From Betaproteobacteria bacterium (GTDB lineage: Bacteria > Pseudomonadota > Gammaproteobacteria > Burkholderiales > SG8-39), in contig CANKAJ010000001.1 in assembly GCA_947479645.1 (NCBI GenBank), positions 181,820 to 245,819 of the forward strand: 64,000 nt of DNA, read 5' to 3'. Shown here piece by piece: positions 26,836 to 34,933 of the stretch. The notes beneath the pieces are model-generated. The model searched no databases. It saw nothing but the letters and a program-made list of their open reading frames with translations, and was not told the origin of the DNA. Position 1 is the stretch's first letter; every line of letters begins with the position of its first letter. A program made the translations under genes and the position numbers.

Positions 26836-28254
26836 TCATTCCACCTTCAACCAGTCGGGATTGGCAACAAATGCGGCCGTGATCCGGCGCGCCCGGGTGT
26901 CGCGATCGAGATTGGCGACCAGGCCGAGCACCTGCGCAACACGCCCTGCCGGCAGCGCGCCTGCAACGGTATCCTCGAACAGCGCACCAAGTTCGTCCCA
27001 GCTCATGCGCCGATGCGGGCTGCCGCGCGGATGCGGCACCCGCGCGACAAATTCCCGTCCGTCGACCAGGCGGATGGTCACGCGCGACGGCACTTCCTCG
27101 GTGTTGGTGCCGGCCTCGACCTCGGCATCCAGCACGCAACGCACGCGGCTGGCCAGCGCGCATATTTCAGGAGCCACCAGCGCGGACTCAAAATCTTCAC
27201 GGCGCAACCCGGCGCGAGCACCGCGCTCGCGCCCGATTGCCAGCGACATGGCCAGACTGAATGGCACGCTCATCTGCGCGCTTTGCAGATCGTGAGGATC
27301 TGTATGGGTAAGCCGGCCTTGGATCACTTGGGGAATGCCCACCTCAACGTCCACGATCTGCTCCGGCGTCAGGCCGTGCTCACTGCCCAGCGACAGACCA
27401 GCGTCGACCGAGGCCTGCAAGCGTCCTGCGCCGGCATGGATTTTCGCACTCACTTCCAGCAGGCGATATTCGCACCCGAGTGCAGCGGTGACCTGCGTCG
27501 GGTCGCATGCGTCGGAGAACGCCCGAAAAAATCCCGCCTCCCCCTCGAGGATATCCCTGGGACCCCAGATGCCCTGCTGCGTCAGCAGGGCTGCCATGAC
27601 CCCGGACTCGGCACCAAGGGCACCATTGATGCGTTTGATGACCGAACCCGAGTGGTAGAACTGCGCGAGGCCACCGGCATAACTCGACGCCGCACCCAGC
27701 GCACCAGCCATGTCCTCCGCATTGAAGTGCAGCAGCTTTCCCACCGCCAGCGCCGCGCCAAGCGCGCCGCAGCTTGAAGTCGACATGAATCCGCGATTGA
27801 ACATGGACGGCTGCGTTGCCAGTCCGATGCGCAGCGAAGCCTCGTAGCCGATGATGGCTGCTTCGAGCAGTTCCCGGCCACTGGCATCGGTTCTTTCTGC
27901 CATCGCCAGGACCGCAGGCAGGATGGATGCGCCAGCATGATGCATGGAACCGACGTGCGTGTCGTCCAGGTCGCAGGCATGAGCAAAGGCGCCATTGACG
28001 AAAGCCGCGCGCGCGGCATCCAGATGATCACCGAACAGCAATACGGTGCTGTCGCCCGTGCCTCCAAGCGACAACGTAAGGCGACGCGCAGAACGACTCC
28101 AGGGCAGTCGCGCCCCCACCGTGACCACCCGCAGAAAATCGAGCACCTTCGCCTTCATGCTGTCGACGACGACAGCCGGCGCGGCTTCCAGCCTGAAGCC
28201 CGCGGCCCATTCGGCCAGGACGGCCGTCGTTCCTTTAGTCGTACTTAATGACAT
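26836..28254 (-). CDS. MmgE/PrpD family protein
   Basis: A 472-residue protein of the 2-methylcitrate dehydratase (PrpD) / cis-aconitate decarboxylase / iminodisuccinate epimerase family. Seen: an all-helical N-terminal domain with SRSARRLTLSLGG, NGAFAHACDLDDTH (the conserved His/Asp region), HHAGASILPAVLAMAE, TSSCGALGAALAVGKLLHF, KRINGALGAESGVMAALL, and the C-terminal lid (VTIRLVDGREF). Length is normal. No prpB/prpC lies nearby, so true methylcitrate metabolism is doubtful. Downstream by one base is a Bug receptor. Confidence 0.9.
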   Translation of the reverse strand: MSLSTTKGTTAVLAEWAAGFRLEAAPAVVVDSMKAKVLDFLRVVTVGARLPWSRSARRLTLSLGGTGDSTVLLFGDHLDAARAAFVNGAFAHACDLDDTHVGSMHHAGASILPAVLAMAERTDASGRELLEAAIIGYEASLRIGLATQPSMFNRGFMSTSSCGALGAALAVGKLLHFNAEDMAGALGAASSYAGGLAQFYHSGSVIKRINGALGAESGVMAALLTQQGIWGPRDILEGEAGFFRAFSDACDPTQVTAALGCEYRLLEVSAKIHAGAGRLQASVDAGLSLGSEHGLTPEQIVDVEVGIPQVIQGRLTHTDPHDLQSAQMSVPFSLAMSLAIGRERGARAGLRREDFESALVAPEICALASRVRCVLDAEVEAGTNTEEVPSRVTIRLVDGREFVARVPHPRGSPHRRMSWDELGALFEDTVAGALPAGRVAQVLGLVANLDRDTRARRITAAFVANPDWLKVE

Positions 28255-28318
28255 GTGACGAATTCTCCCCTTTGATCTTTTCCGTGCGCACCAAATGTTA
28301 CAGGGAGAATTGCATCAC

Positions 28319-28343
28319 GGCCGGCCTTATTCAAAGGCCGGCC
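28319..28343. repeat. GC-rich hairpin between MmgE/PrpD and Bug 6
   Basis: GGCCGGCCTT, loop ATTCA, AAGGCCGGCC: a perfect 10-bp stem, with another GC-rich palindrome (TCCGGCCGGC, 28351-28360) next to it. It follows the stop of the Bug gene at 28366 on the minus strand, so a terminator or mRNA 3' stabiliser is plausible. No T-tract follows on either strand. Confidence 0.7.
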
Positions 28344-28365
28344 ATTTCATTCCGGCCGGCTCCTG

Positions 28366-29334
28366 CTAATCCCCGGTGATACCGGCCTCCTTGATGACCT
28401 TGCCCATGCCAGCCATTTCTGCGGCCATGACGGCCCTGAACTCCTCGGGGGTACCGCCAATTGTTTCCAGCCCGGAGGCAAGAAATTTTTCCTTGATATC
28501 CGACTGCCCCAGCATCTTCACGATCTCCTGGTTCAATCGCGCAATGATCGCTGCGGGCGTTCTGGCCGCGGCCAGCATGCCGTACGTCGAAACCGCTTCA
28601 TATCCTGGCAGCCCGGACGAAGCCACGGTGGGCAACCCCGGAAACAGCGCAGACGGTTTGGCGCTGGTGACGCCCAGCGCCTTGAGGCGCCCAGACTTCA
28701 CGAATGACACTCCGGCCCCCGCCGTGGCAAATGACAACTGCACCTCACCTGCCACCAACGCCGTCACCGCGGGCCCGCCACCGCGATAGGCGATGCGCAC
28801 GATATGAACACCGGCCATGGCCTTGAAGAGCTCCGCCGCCAGATGCGGCGCATTGCCCGAATTGCCCGACGAGTAATTCAACTGACCCGGTCTGGCCTTG
28901 GCGTAGGCGATCAACTCCTTTACTGAAGAGACTGGAAGAGACGGATTCACCACCAGAATGGTCGGCGCGCCGGCCACCAGCGCAATCGGCGCAAAATCCT
29001 TCAATGGATCGAATACGACATCACTCTGCAGAAAGGGCAGCAACCAGATCGAGCTGGCGTAGAACATCAGGGTATAACCGTCCGGCGGCGCCTTGATCAC
29101 GGCATCTCTCACGACAATTGCGCTGGCCCGGTTCTCCACGACAACCGGATGTCCCAGTGCAGTGGCAAGGCTCGATGCAATCAGCCTCGCAGAGAAATCG
29201 GTTCCGCCGGCAACCGTTCCGGTGATGACGCGTATGGTCTTGTTCGGATACTCCTGAGCGTGCGCATGCAGGGAGACTCCGGCAATAGCCAACAACAGTG
29301 CAGTTCTGCAGATCACTCGACAGCTGGATTTCAT
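28366..29334 (-). CDS. Bug-family TTT periplasmic receptor 6
   Basis: A 322-residue TctC/Bug receptor. Signal peptide ALLLAIAGVSLHAHAQ, then EYPNKTIRVITGTVAGGTDFS, VVVENRASAIVVRDAVIKA and PPDGYTLMF. The first ligand loop is unusual (TGTVAGGTD instead of PYxPGGxxD), and the second lacks the usual RPGAGG, so the ligand may differ from that of its paralogues. It lies about 75 bp downstream of the crotonase gene at 29408 and may share its transcript. Confidence 0.92.
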   Translation of the reverse strand: MKSSCRVICRTALLLAIAGVSLHAHAQEYPNKTIRVITGTVAGGTDFSARLIASSLATALGHPVVVENRASAIVVRDAVIKAPPDGYTLMFYASSIWLLPFLQSDVVFDPLKDFAPIALVAGAPTILVVNPSLPVSSVKELIAYAKARPGQLNYSSGNSGNAPHLAAELFKAMAGVHIVRIAYRGGGPAVTALVAGEVQLSFATAGAGVSFVKSGRLKALGVTSAKPSALFPGLPTVASSGLPGYEAVSTYGMLAAARTPAAIIARLNQEIVKMLGQSDIKEKFLASGLETIGGTPEEFRAVMAAEMAGMGKVIKEAGITGD

Positions 29335-29407
29335 CGGTCACCCCTCCCAATCTGTTCATCGATTCGCTTCGCGCCGAACGCCTGCGCCGGCCATTGCCCT
29401 GATCACA

Positions 29408-30196
29408 TCATTTGTTCTTCTTGCGATCGAAAAACGCCTGCGCCATGCGGCGCGGTTCATCCGTGGTGCGCGCCTCGATGCAGGCCTTGATTCCCTGATT
29501 GATCGCATCGGTAATCGACATGCGCTCCCAGTCCTTGTTCAGCCGCTTTTGCAGCCGAATGGCCCGGGGGCCGGCCGAGCAGATGGAAGTCAGCCATTTC
29601 TCGACGGCGGCATCCAGTTGTGCACTGGGCACCATCCGTTGCAGAAACCCGATTTGCAGCGATTCCTGTGCGTCGATGAGTTCTCCGGTAAACACCAGCT
29701 CGCAGGTTTTTCCCCAACCGATCAGGCCGGGCAACAGACACGCCTCCATGCCACAGGGTATTCCGAACTTGACTTCGGGCATGCCGAATTTCGCCGTGTC
29801 GGCACCAACACGCATATCGCAGGAGGCGGCGATCTCCATGCCGGCACCCAGGCAATACCCGTTGATGCGCGCGATCACCGGAACGGGAAGTTCGCGCAAA
29901 AGATCGCATGTGATATGCGTATTGTTGCTGACGGCTGCCGAGTCGTGATCATTATCGACCTCGGACAGCTCTTTCAGATCCGCACCGCCGATGAAGGATT
30001 TGTCACCGGCGCCGGTAATGACCGCGGCACGCAGGTTTTCGATATTCGACAGCGCGCGCAGCGCTGCGATGAGGTCGAGCTTCCCCTGGATCGTGAGGGC
30101 ATTTCGTTTTTCCGGATTGTTCACGGTGACGTAGGCAACGCGGCCCGCTTCGCCGCGCTCTTCGATCCGGGTCAGTACAAGTGAATTTGCAGCCAT
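29408..30196 (-). CDS. enoyl-CoA hydratase/isomerase (crotonase), both catalytic Glu present
   Basis: A 262-residue crotonase that adds water to trans-2-enoyl-CoA or acts on a related CoA ester. Oxyanion-hole segment GDKSFIGGADLKEL; catalytic Glu positions kept in GAGMEIAASCD and FGMPEVKFGIP (matching Glu144 and Glu164 of the rat enzyme). Start 30196 follows CGGAGA at about 8 bp; the frame extends to 30226 without a site. It is followed by a Bug receptor in the same direction. Unlike the tandem pair at 34934-36581 it should be a competent hydratase. Confidence 0.9.
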   Translation of the reverse strand: MAANSLVLTRIEERGEAGRVAYVTVNNPEKRNALTIQGKLDLIAALRALSNIENLRAAVITGAGDKSFIGGADLKELSEVDNDHDSAAVSNNTHITCDLLRELPVPVIARINGYCLGAGMEIAASCDMRVGADTAKFGMPEVKFGIPCGMEACLLPGLIGWGKTCELVFTGELIDAQESLQIGFLQRMVPSAQLDAAVEKWLTSICSAGPRAIRLQKRLNKDWERMSITDAINQGIKACIEARTTDEPRRMAQAFFDRKKNK

Positions 30197-30343
30197 ATTG
30201 TTTCTCCGAAGTTTTTTGAGCGCCATATCCTGCGGAATGGCAAGGAAAGAAAATTCGGAAAAGTATAGCTTTAACTGCTGGCGGCCGGTTAAGCAACCAG
30301 CCGAAGCAACACCAGCCGAATCAATAGCCAGTGCGACAACCGC

Positions 30344-30739
30344 CTATGCGCGTGCGCCCACCAGCGGAAGATAACGGTTGCAGCGCCAGTCCTGTATCAG
30401 GTGATGATTAATCATTGCCTCGAAAGCATCCCCGATCATCTGTTCGGTCAATCCGTTGGTCAGTATCGCTCTTTCCAGTGTATGCAGGCTCCGCAGCAAG
30501 TCGGCATGATCATTCTTGTGACGATCGTACTCGGGATAGTCATGGATGCGCATCAGCACTTCTTCCACCGTGAAACAAATCTCGAAATCCTTGACCAGCA
30601 TCGACAGCGCCGAATGCATGTCATTCCAGTTTCCACCTTCGGCCAGGGTCTTCCTGAGGAACGCCAGGCGTACTAGCATGAGCCTGCGCCGCTCATCCAG
30701 TTCCGGTATTCCTTCTGAACCGTCATATGTGCATCTCAT
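30344..30739 (-). CDS. hemerythrin-like four-helix protein with two ligand changes
   Basis: A 131-residue protein related to bacteriohemerythrin, which binds O2 at a di-iron centre. The patterns CFTVEEVLM, YPEYDRHKNDHADLL and HHLIQDW match HFxxEExxM, YPxxxxHxxxH and HIxxxD of the family. Two of the usual iron ligands are replaced: Arg18 where DxxH has His, and Cys55 where HFxxEE has His. His74, His78, His112, Glu59/60 and Asp117 remain. Start 30739 follows AGGAG at 6 bp. It probably binds iron differently or has lost O2 binding. It stands alone between a crotonase and a Bug gene. Confidence 0.75.
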   Translation of the reverse strand: MRCTYDGSEGIPELDERRRLMLVRLAFLRKTLAEGGNWNDMHSALSMLVKDFEICFTVEEVLMRIHDYPEYDRHKNDHADLLRSLHTLERAILTNGLTEQMIGDAFEAMINHHLIQDWRCNRYLPLVGARA

Positions 30740-30973
30740 GATGTGCTCCTGTGCTCGATTGCGTATTTGCATAAGCCAGGGAGTCGCATAATCCAGACCA
30801 CAGCCTGTCAACGGGTGCCAACTAATTCACAATTGGGGGTATTTACCGACAAGCGGTAGCGCTTCGCCGCTGAACGGAAGGTCGCCGACGGTCGTTTGTC
30901 TTGATAGCGTCATGTGACCTGTACGGTTTTCATCAGTAATGCCGAAATTGCGTCAGGTCAACTCTGCGCTTGC

Positions 30974-31954
30974 CTATTCCTCGAGTTTGATTCCAACGTC
31001 CTGGACCACTTTGCGCCAGCGCGCACTTTCGAGCGCGATGACTTGCCTGAATTGCGCCGGGCTGTTGCCCACCGGAATGTTGCCATCGGCCTCCAGCATG
31101 GCAACCACCTCCGGCGACTTCGCTCCCTTGACAAACCCCTCACTCAGCTTGTTGACAATCACTGCGGGCGTTGCCCCCGGCGCGAGAAACCCCATCCAGT
31201 TGACCCAGTTGTAGTCGGGTATTCCCTGTTCAGCGATGGTCGGCACGCCGGGCAGAAGCTTTGAACGCTCATTGTTCATGACCGCCAGGGGGCGCAACTT
31301 TCCCGCCCGCAAATTCGGCAAGGCAAGTGCCAACGTGAACGGAGACACATCCAGGCGCCCCGCCAGCATATCGAGCATGACTGGCGCTATGCCCTTGTAG
31401 TGCACGAAGGTCATCGTTGTACTGGTTGCGATGTTCATCCAGGAACTGGCCACATGGGTGGCACTGCCGGCGCCAGACGTCCCATAGTTGACCGACCCGG
31501 GGTTGGACTTCAGATACGCAATAAACTCCGCGAAGGTCTTCACTGGAAATGACGCGCGTGCTGTCAGCACAGTGACCCGCTGGCTCACCAGCGATAGCGG
31601 CGCAAAATCCCGCACAGCGTCGAATGGCAGATCCTTGTACAGGGCCCCGAACAGGGTAAGGCTCGAGTTTGTCGCCAATAGCGTGTATCCATCCGGGGCG
31701 GCCTTTGCTACATAGGCAACGCCGATGGTCCCTCCGGCCCCCGCCTTGTAATCCACAATAAACGGCTGCCCAAGCGAATCACTCATCATCCGGGAATGCA
31801 GTCGCGCTTCGTTGTCGATCGGCCCGCCCGCCGCCGTGGATGAAATCAGCGTCACCGGTCGCGACGGAAATACACCGGCGTTACCCTGGGCAATGACCGC
31901 ACCTGAAAACAGCATCATCACCGTACTCAACATCCGCAATCGCATATGCCGCAT
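30974..31954 (-). CDS. Bug-family TTT periplasmic receptor 7
   Basis: A 326-residue TctC/Bug receptor. Signal peptide MLSTVMMLFSGAVIAQ, then VFPSRPVTLISSTAAGGPIDNEARL, IVDYKAGAGGTIGVAYVAK and APDGYTLL. The second motif has D-Y-K in place of the common E/D-N-R-P, a feature shared with Bugs 9, 10 and the decayed copy at 58532. It is divergent from Bug 8 across a 463-bp region full of inverted repeats. Confidence 0.92.
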   Translation of the reverse strand: MRHMRLRMLSTVMMLFSGAVIAQGNAGVFPSRPVTLISSTAAGGPIDNEARLHSRMMSDSLGQPFIVDYKAGAGGTIGVAYVAKAAPDGYTLLATNSSLTLFGALYKDLPFDAVRDFAPLSLVSQRVTVLTARASFPVKTFAEFIAYLKSNPGSVNYGTSGAGSATHVASSWMNIATSTTMTFVHYKGIAPVMLDMLAGRLDVSPFTLALALPNLRAGKLRPLAVMNNERSKLLPGVPTIAEQGIPDYNWVNWMGFLAPGATPAVIVNKLSEGFVKGAKSPEVVAMLEADGNIPVGNSPAQFRQVIALESARWRKVVQDVGIKLEE

Positions 31955-32060
31955 ATTGATTCCCCCTTGATAACATCGGACAAAGAAGACCTGCGTACTT
32001 ACGGGCAGACTGGCTTTGGTCAGCCAATTTCGCTCATCAAAGCGAGTTTGCTTCTAAGAG

Positions 32061-32088
32061 GCCATTTCAGAATTAACTGAAATGGCCC
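32061..32088. repeat. perfect 11-bp hairpin
   Basis: GGCCATTTCAG, loop AATTAA, CTGAAATGGCC. The left flank AGAGG next to the stem resembles the edge of the two-hairpin elements at 36678 and 61876 read on the minus strand, but the 19-nt core of those elements is missing. Confidence 0.75.
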
Positions 32089-32103
32089 CTGTTGTAGGGG
32101 AGC

Positions 32104-32124
32104 ATGAGGGGAGTATCCCCTCAT
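32104..32124. repeat. perfect 9-bp hairpin
   Basis: ATGAGGGGA, loop GTA, TCCCCTCAT, 15 bp after the previous hairpin. A further GAAATGAGG at 32129-32137 partly repeats the arm. Confidence 0.7.
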
Positions 32125-32335
32125 TTTGAAATGAGGTCCAAGCCGCAAGACCATGAGGGCCTCTTGAGGAGCGCGTGTGCGACGCCGTGCCTGCTATGAC
32201 ACGCAGTACTGAAGCCGTACGATTTTCATTCGCAGGAGTGATCTGAGTATCGATTGTCTTCACGAGCCTTCCCCCCCTCCATGCAAATTATGCGGATTGT
32301 CCACAGTTCCTTGGCTGGCATTTACGTACAGCATC

Positions 32336-32385
32336 TTAGCGGTTGCGGGGCATCGTGGTAGCATCGTTTTCGCAACAACCGCTAA
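32336..32385. repeat. 10-bp inverted repeat just upstream of Bug 8
   Basis: TTAGCGGTTG (32336-32345) and CAACCGCTAA (32376-32385) are perfect complements 30 bp apart, 32 bp before the Bug 8 start. Fits an operator half-site pair or a leader hairpin. Confidence 0.65.
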
Positions 32386-32417
32386 TCATGCAATCCGGAA
32401 ACGACAGAGGCCATTGA

Positions 32418-33431
32418 ATGCAATTATCGCGAAAATTCTTTAGATATGGCATATTTTTATCAGTATTGAATATATTTGTTTTTGTTCTGTACACGCCCGC
32501 CGTGTTTGCCCAAGCCAAACCCGCCCAGGGCTCGGACTATCCGAACCGGCCGGTCAAGTTCATCATCGCTCAGGCCCCCGGCGGCAATGCCGACTTCATC
32601 GCCCGGCTGGTCGCGGCGAAACTGGGCGAAGCCATGGGCCAGTCCTTTGTCACCGACAATCGCCCCGGCGCCGGTGGCATCCCTGCCACCGATGCCACCG
32701 CCAAGGCCAGTCCGGATGGCTACACAGTGCTCCTGACCGGGAGTTCATTCGGACTCAATCCCGGGCTATACACCAGCCTGCCTTACGATCCGCTGAAGGA
32801 CCTCGCCCCCATCACCATGCCGTCGAATGCACCCAATATGGTAGTACTGACGCAGTCGCTGCCAGCACGAAACATCAAGGAACTGGTCGACCTGGCGCGG
32901 GCCCGGCCGGGAGAACTCAATTTCGGTTCCTCGGCCAATGGCGGCGCCGGACATCTTGCCGGCGAGCTGCTGAAAATGATGGCCAGCATCAACATGACGC
33001 ATGTGCCCTACAAGGGTGCCGCACCGGCCCTGATCGACCTGATGGCAGGACGCATCCAGCTCAGTTTTGCCACGATTCCCTCGGTCATGGGGCATGTCCG
33101 TTCGGGCAAGCTGCGCGCCATTGCCGTGACCAGCGCCAGGCGCTCAGGCGCGGCGCCCGAACTGCCAACCATGATCGAAGCGGGCTACCCCGGCTTCGAG
33201 ATCGGTGCCTGGCAGGGCATATTCACCACGACCGGAACGCCCAAACCCGTGATCGATCGGCTCAATCGCGAAATCATCAAGGCCATGCGCGCCCCCGATG
33301 TCCTTAAACGGCTCGCCGACGAAGGCGCCGAACCCGTCGGCAATTCGCCGGAGGAGTTCGCGCAATGGCTGAGAGTGGAAATCCCCAAGTGGACCCAATT
33401 CATCAAGACGGTCGGGATCAAGGTTGATTGA
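32418..33431 (+). CDS. Bug-family TTT periplasmic receptor 8
   Basis: A 337-residue TctC/Bug receptor with an unusually long hydrophobic signal region (YGIFLSVLNIFVFVLYTPAVFAQ), then DYPNRPVKFIIAQAPGGNADF, FVTDNRPGAGGIPATDATAK and SPDGYTVLL. The start of the gene (first 60 bp) is far richer in A+T than the rest. It is followed after 242 bp by a CoA-transferase and two crotonases in the same direction. That spacer shows no gene. Confidence 0.92.
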   Translation: MQLSRKFFRYGIFLSVLNIFVFVLYTPAVFAQAKPAQGSDYPNRPVKFIIAQAPGGNADFIARLVAAKLGEAMGQSFVTDNRPGAGGIPATDATAKASPDGYTVLLTGSSFGLNPGLYTSLPYDPLKDLAPITMPSNAPNMVVLTQSLPARNIKELVDLARARPGELNFGSSANGGAGHLAGELLKMMASINMTHVPYKGAAPALIDLMAGRIQLSFATIPSVMGHVRSGKLRAIAVTSARRSGAAPELPTMIEAGYPGFEIGAWQGIFTTTGTPKPVIDRLNREIIKAMRAPDVLKRLADEGAEPVGNSPEEFAQWLRVEIPKWTQFIKTVGIKVD

Positions 33432-33673
33432 CATGCCATCAGCTTGGTACGGGCTTGGCACGCCATCAGTCCTTACCGGAGCAGGTCTGCCGTGATAAGA
33501 TTCCCCGCCGTTGTTAATAAAAAGCCGGGTCTCGGCGATGCAGTGAACCAGGGAACTCACCCCCTCTATTGCAGCACCGCCAGGTAGTTACCGCGAGACA
33601 AACGGATCGCAGTTCTCCAGTGAGTGGTTGATGTAACCCTATCCCCATTTCAAGTCGCAGGAGGAATCACCTG

Positions 33674-34858
33674 ATGGAATCATCGCGTTTACCACTGGCT
33701 GGCGTTAAGGTCATTGAATTGTGTCTGGCCCGCGCGGGCCCCACCTGCATTCGCCACCTGGCCGATTGGGGCGCGGAGGTCATCAAGGTCGAAGCACCGG
33801 ATGTCGCCGCCGAGGATGTCACCGGCAAGCGTGACGGTTTTGACTTCCAGAACCTGCATCGCAACAAGCGCACCATTCGGCTGAACCTGAAGGACCCTGA
33901 TGGCTATGCTGCGTTCATGCGCCTGGTCAAACAGTCCGACGTGCTGGTGGAGAACATGCGCGCCACGGTCAAGTACCGCCTCAATGTCGCATGGGCAGAC
34001 GTGCACAAGGTCAATCCGCGACTGGTCTATGGCAGCCTGAGCGGCTTTGGCCAGACCGGTCCCTACAGCACCCGTGGCGGCGTGGATCAGATCGCCCAGG
34101 GCATGTCCGGCCTGATGTCGGTCACCGGCCTGCCCGGACAGGGCCCGGTTCGCGTCGGCATCGCTGTCGGCGACATGACTGCAGGCAATCTGCTTGCAAT
34201 GGGCATCATGATGGCGCTGTTCGACCGCGAACGTTGCGGCGAAGGGCGCTGGGTGCATACCAGCCTGCTCGAATCGCTGATCTTCATGCTCGATTTCCAG
34301 GCCTCGCGCTGGCTGATGGACAAAGACATCCCGGGCCAGGCCGGCAATCATCACCCCACCGGCATACCGACCGGCGTCTATCCCAGCAGCGACGGGCACT
34401 TCAACCTGGCCGGCAGTTCGACCCGGTTGTGGATGCGCTCCTGCGATGTGCTGGGCAAGCCGGAATGGAAGGACAAGGAAGAATGGTCCACCCAGAACGG
34501 GCGCAGTGCTGATCGCGTCAAGCTTAACGGCAGCATTGCCGAGATCACCAAGACCAAGCCGACGGCTTACTGGATGAAGGCATTCGAAGAGGCCGGCATT
34601 CCATGCGGCCCGATCTACACCGTTGACCAGGTCTTCGATGATCCGCAGGTCAAGCATCTGGGCATGGCGGCACCGGTGGTGCATCCACGCCTGGGTAAAC
34701 TTGACCTGGTGGCTTCGCCAATCAACTTCGAGGGCACGCCCAGGGTCATTCGGACGGCAACCCCCGAAGGCGGCCAGGACACCGACGCGATCATGTCCGA
34801 ACTGGGCTATTCGCCAGATGAAATCGCCACCTTCCGCAAGAAGAGCATCATCACCTGA
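33674..34858 (+). CDS. CaiB/BaiF family (type III) CoA-transferase
   Basis: A 394-residue family III CoA-transferase. Seen: VIELCLARAGPTCIRHLADW, GAEVIKVEAPD, RNKRTIRLNLKDPDG, GSLSGFGQTGPYSTRGGVDQ and GIAVGDMTAGNLLAMG with the likely catalytic Asp. The N-terminal LARAGP departs slightly from the usual LAGP. Start 33674 follows GGAGG at 33660-33664. It heads a unit with two tandem crotonases that lack both catalytic Glu residues, so the pathway is probably not plain beta-oxidation. Confidence 0.92.
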   Translation: MESSRLPLAGVKVIELCLARAGPTCIRHLADWGAEVIKVEAPDVAAEDVTGKRDGFDFQNLHRNKRTIRLNLKDPDGYAAFMRLVKQSDVLVENMRATVKYRLNVAWADVHKVNPRLVYGSLSGFGQTGPYSTRGGVDQIAQGMSGLMSVTGLPGQGPVRVGIAVGDMTAGNLLAMGIMMALFDRERCGEGRWVHTSLLESLIFMLDFQASRWLMDKDIPGQAGNHHPTGIPTGVYPSSDGHFNLAGSSTRLWMRSCDVLGKPEWKDKEEWSTQNGRSADRVKLNGSIAEITKTKPTAYWMKAFEEAGIPCGPIYTVDQVFDDPQVKHLGMAAPVVHPRLGKLDLVASPINFEGTPRVIRTATPEGGQDTDAIMSELGYSPDEIATFRKKSIIT

Positions 34859-34873
34859 GCATCACCTGCAGGG

Positions 34874-34903
34874 GAACGGAATTGACGCACGTCGATTCCG
34901 TTC
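34874..34903 (+). repeat. long hairpin between CoA-transferase and crotonase genes
   Basis: GAACGGAATTGACG (34874-34887) pairs with CGTCGATTCCGTTC (34890-34903) apart from one U-G wobble on the plus-strand RNA. No T-tract follows, so it is more likely an mRNA processing or stabilising hairpin than a terminator. Confidence 0.7.
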
Positions 34904-34933
34904 TGCCCACCTCCTCACGATGAAGGAACGACC

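Larger units (their letters stand above)
31955..32417. other. 463-bp divergent intergenic region rich in hairpins
   Basis: Between Bug 7 (leftward) and Bug 8 (rightward). Three perfect inverted repeats lie in it (32061-32088, 32104-32124, 32336-32385), listed separately. A 69-codon frame on the minus strand (32054-32263) runs through the first two and is judged non-coding. The spacer may hold a structured RNA and both promoters. Confidence 0.6.

Noticed and set aside
32054..32263. 69-codon minus-strand frame between Bug 7 and Bug 8
   Set aside because: It runs through two perfect hairpins, lacks a clear ribosome-binding site and looks like no known peptide.
33432..33673. Possible riboswitch or leader RNA before the CoA-transferase
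   Set aside because: Only a 6-bp closing pair (33529-33534 with 33594-33599) could be found and no known riboswitch core was recognised.
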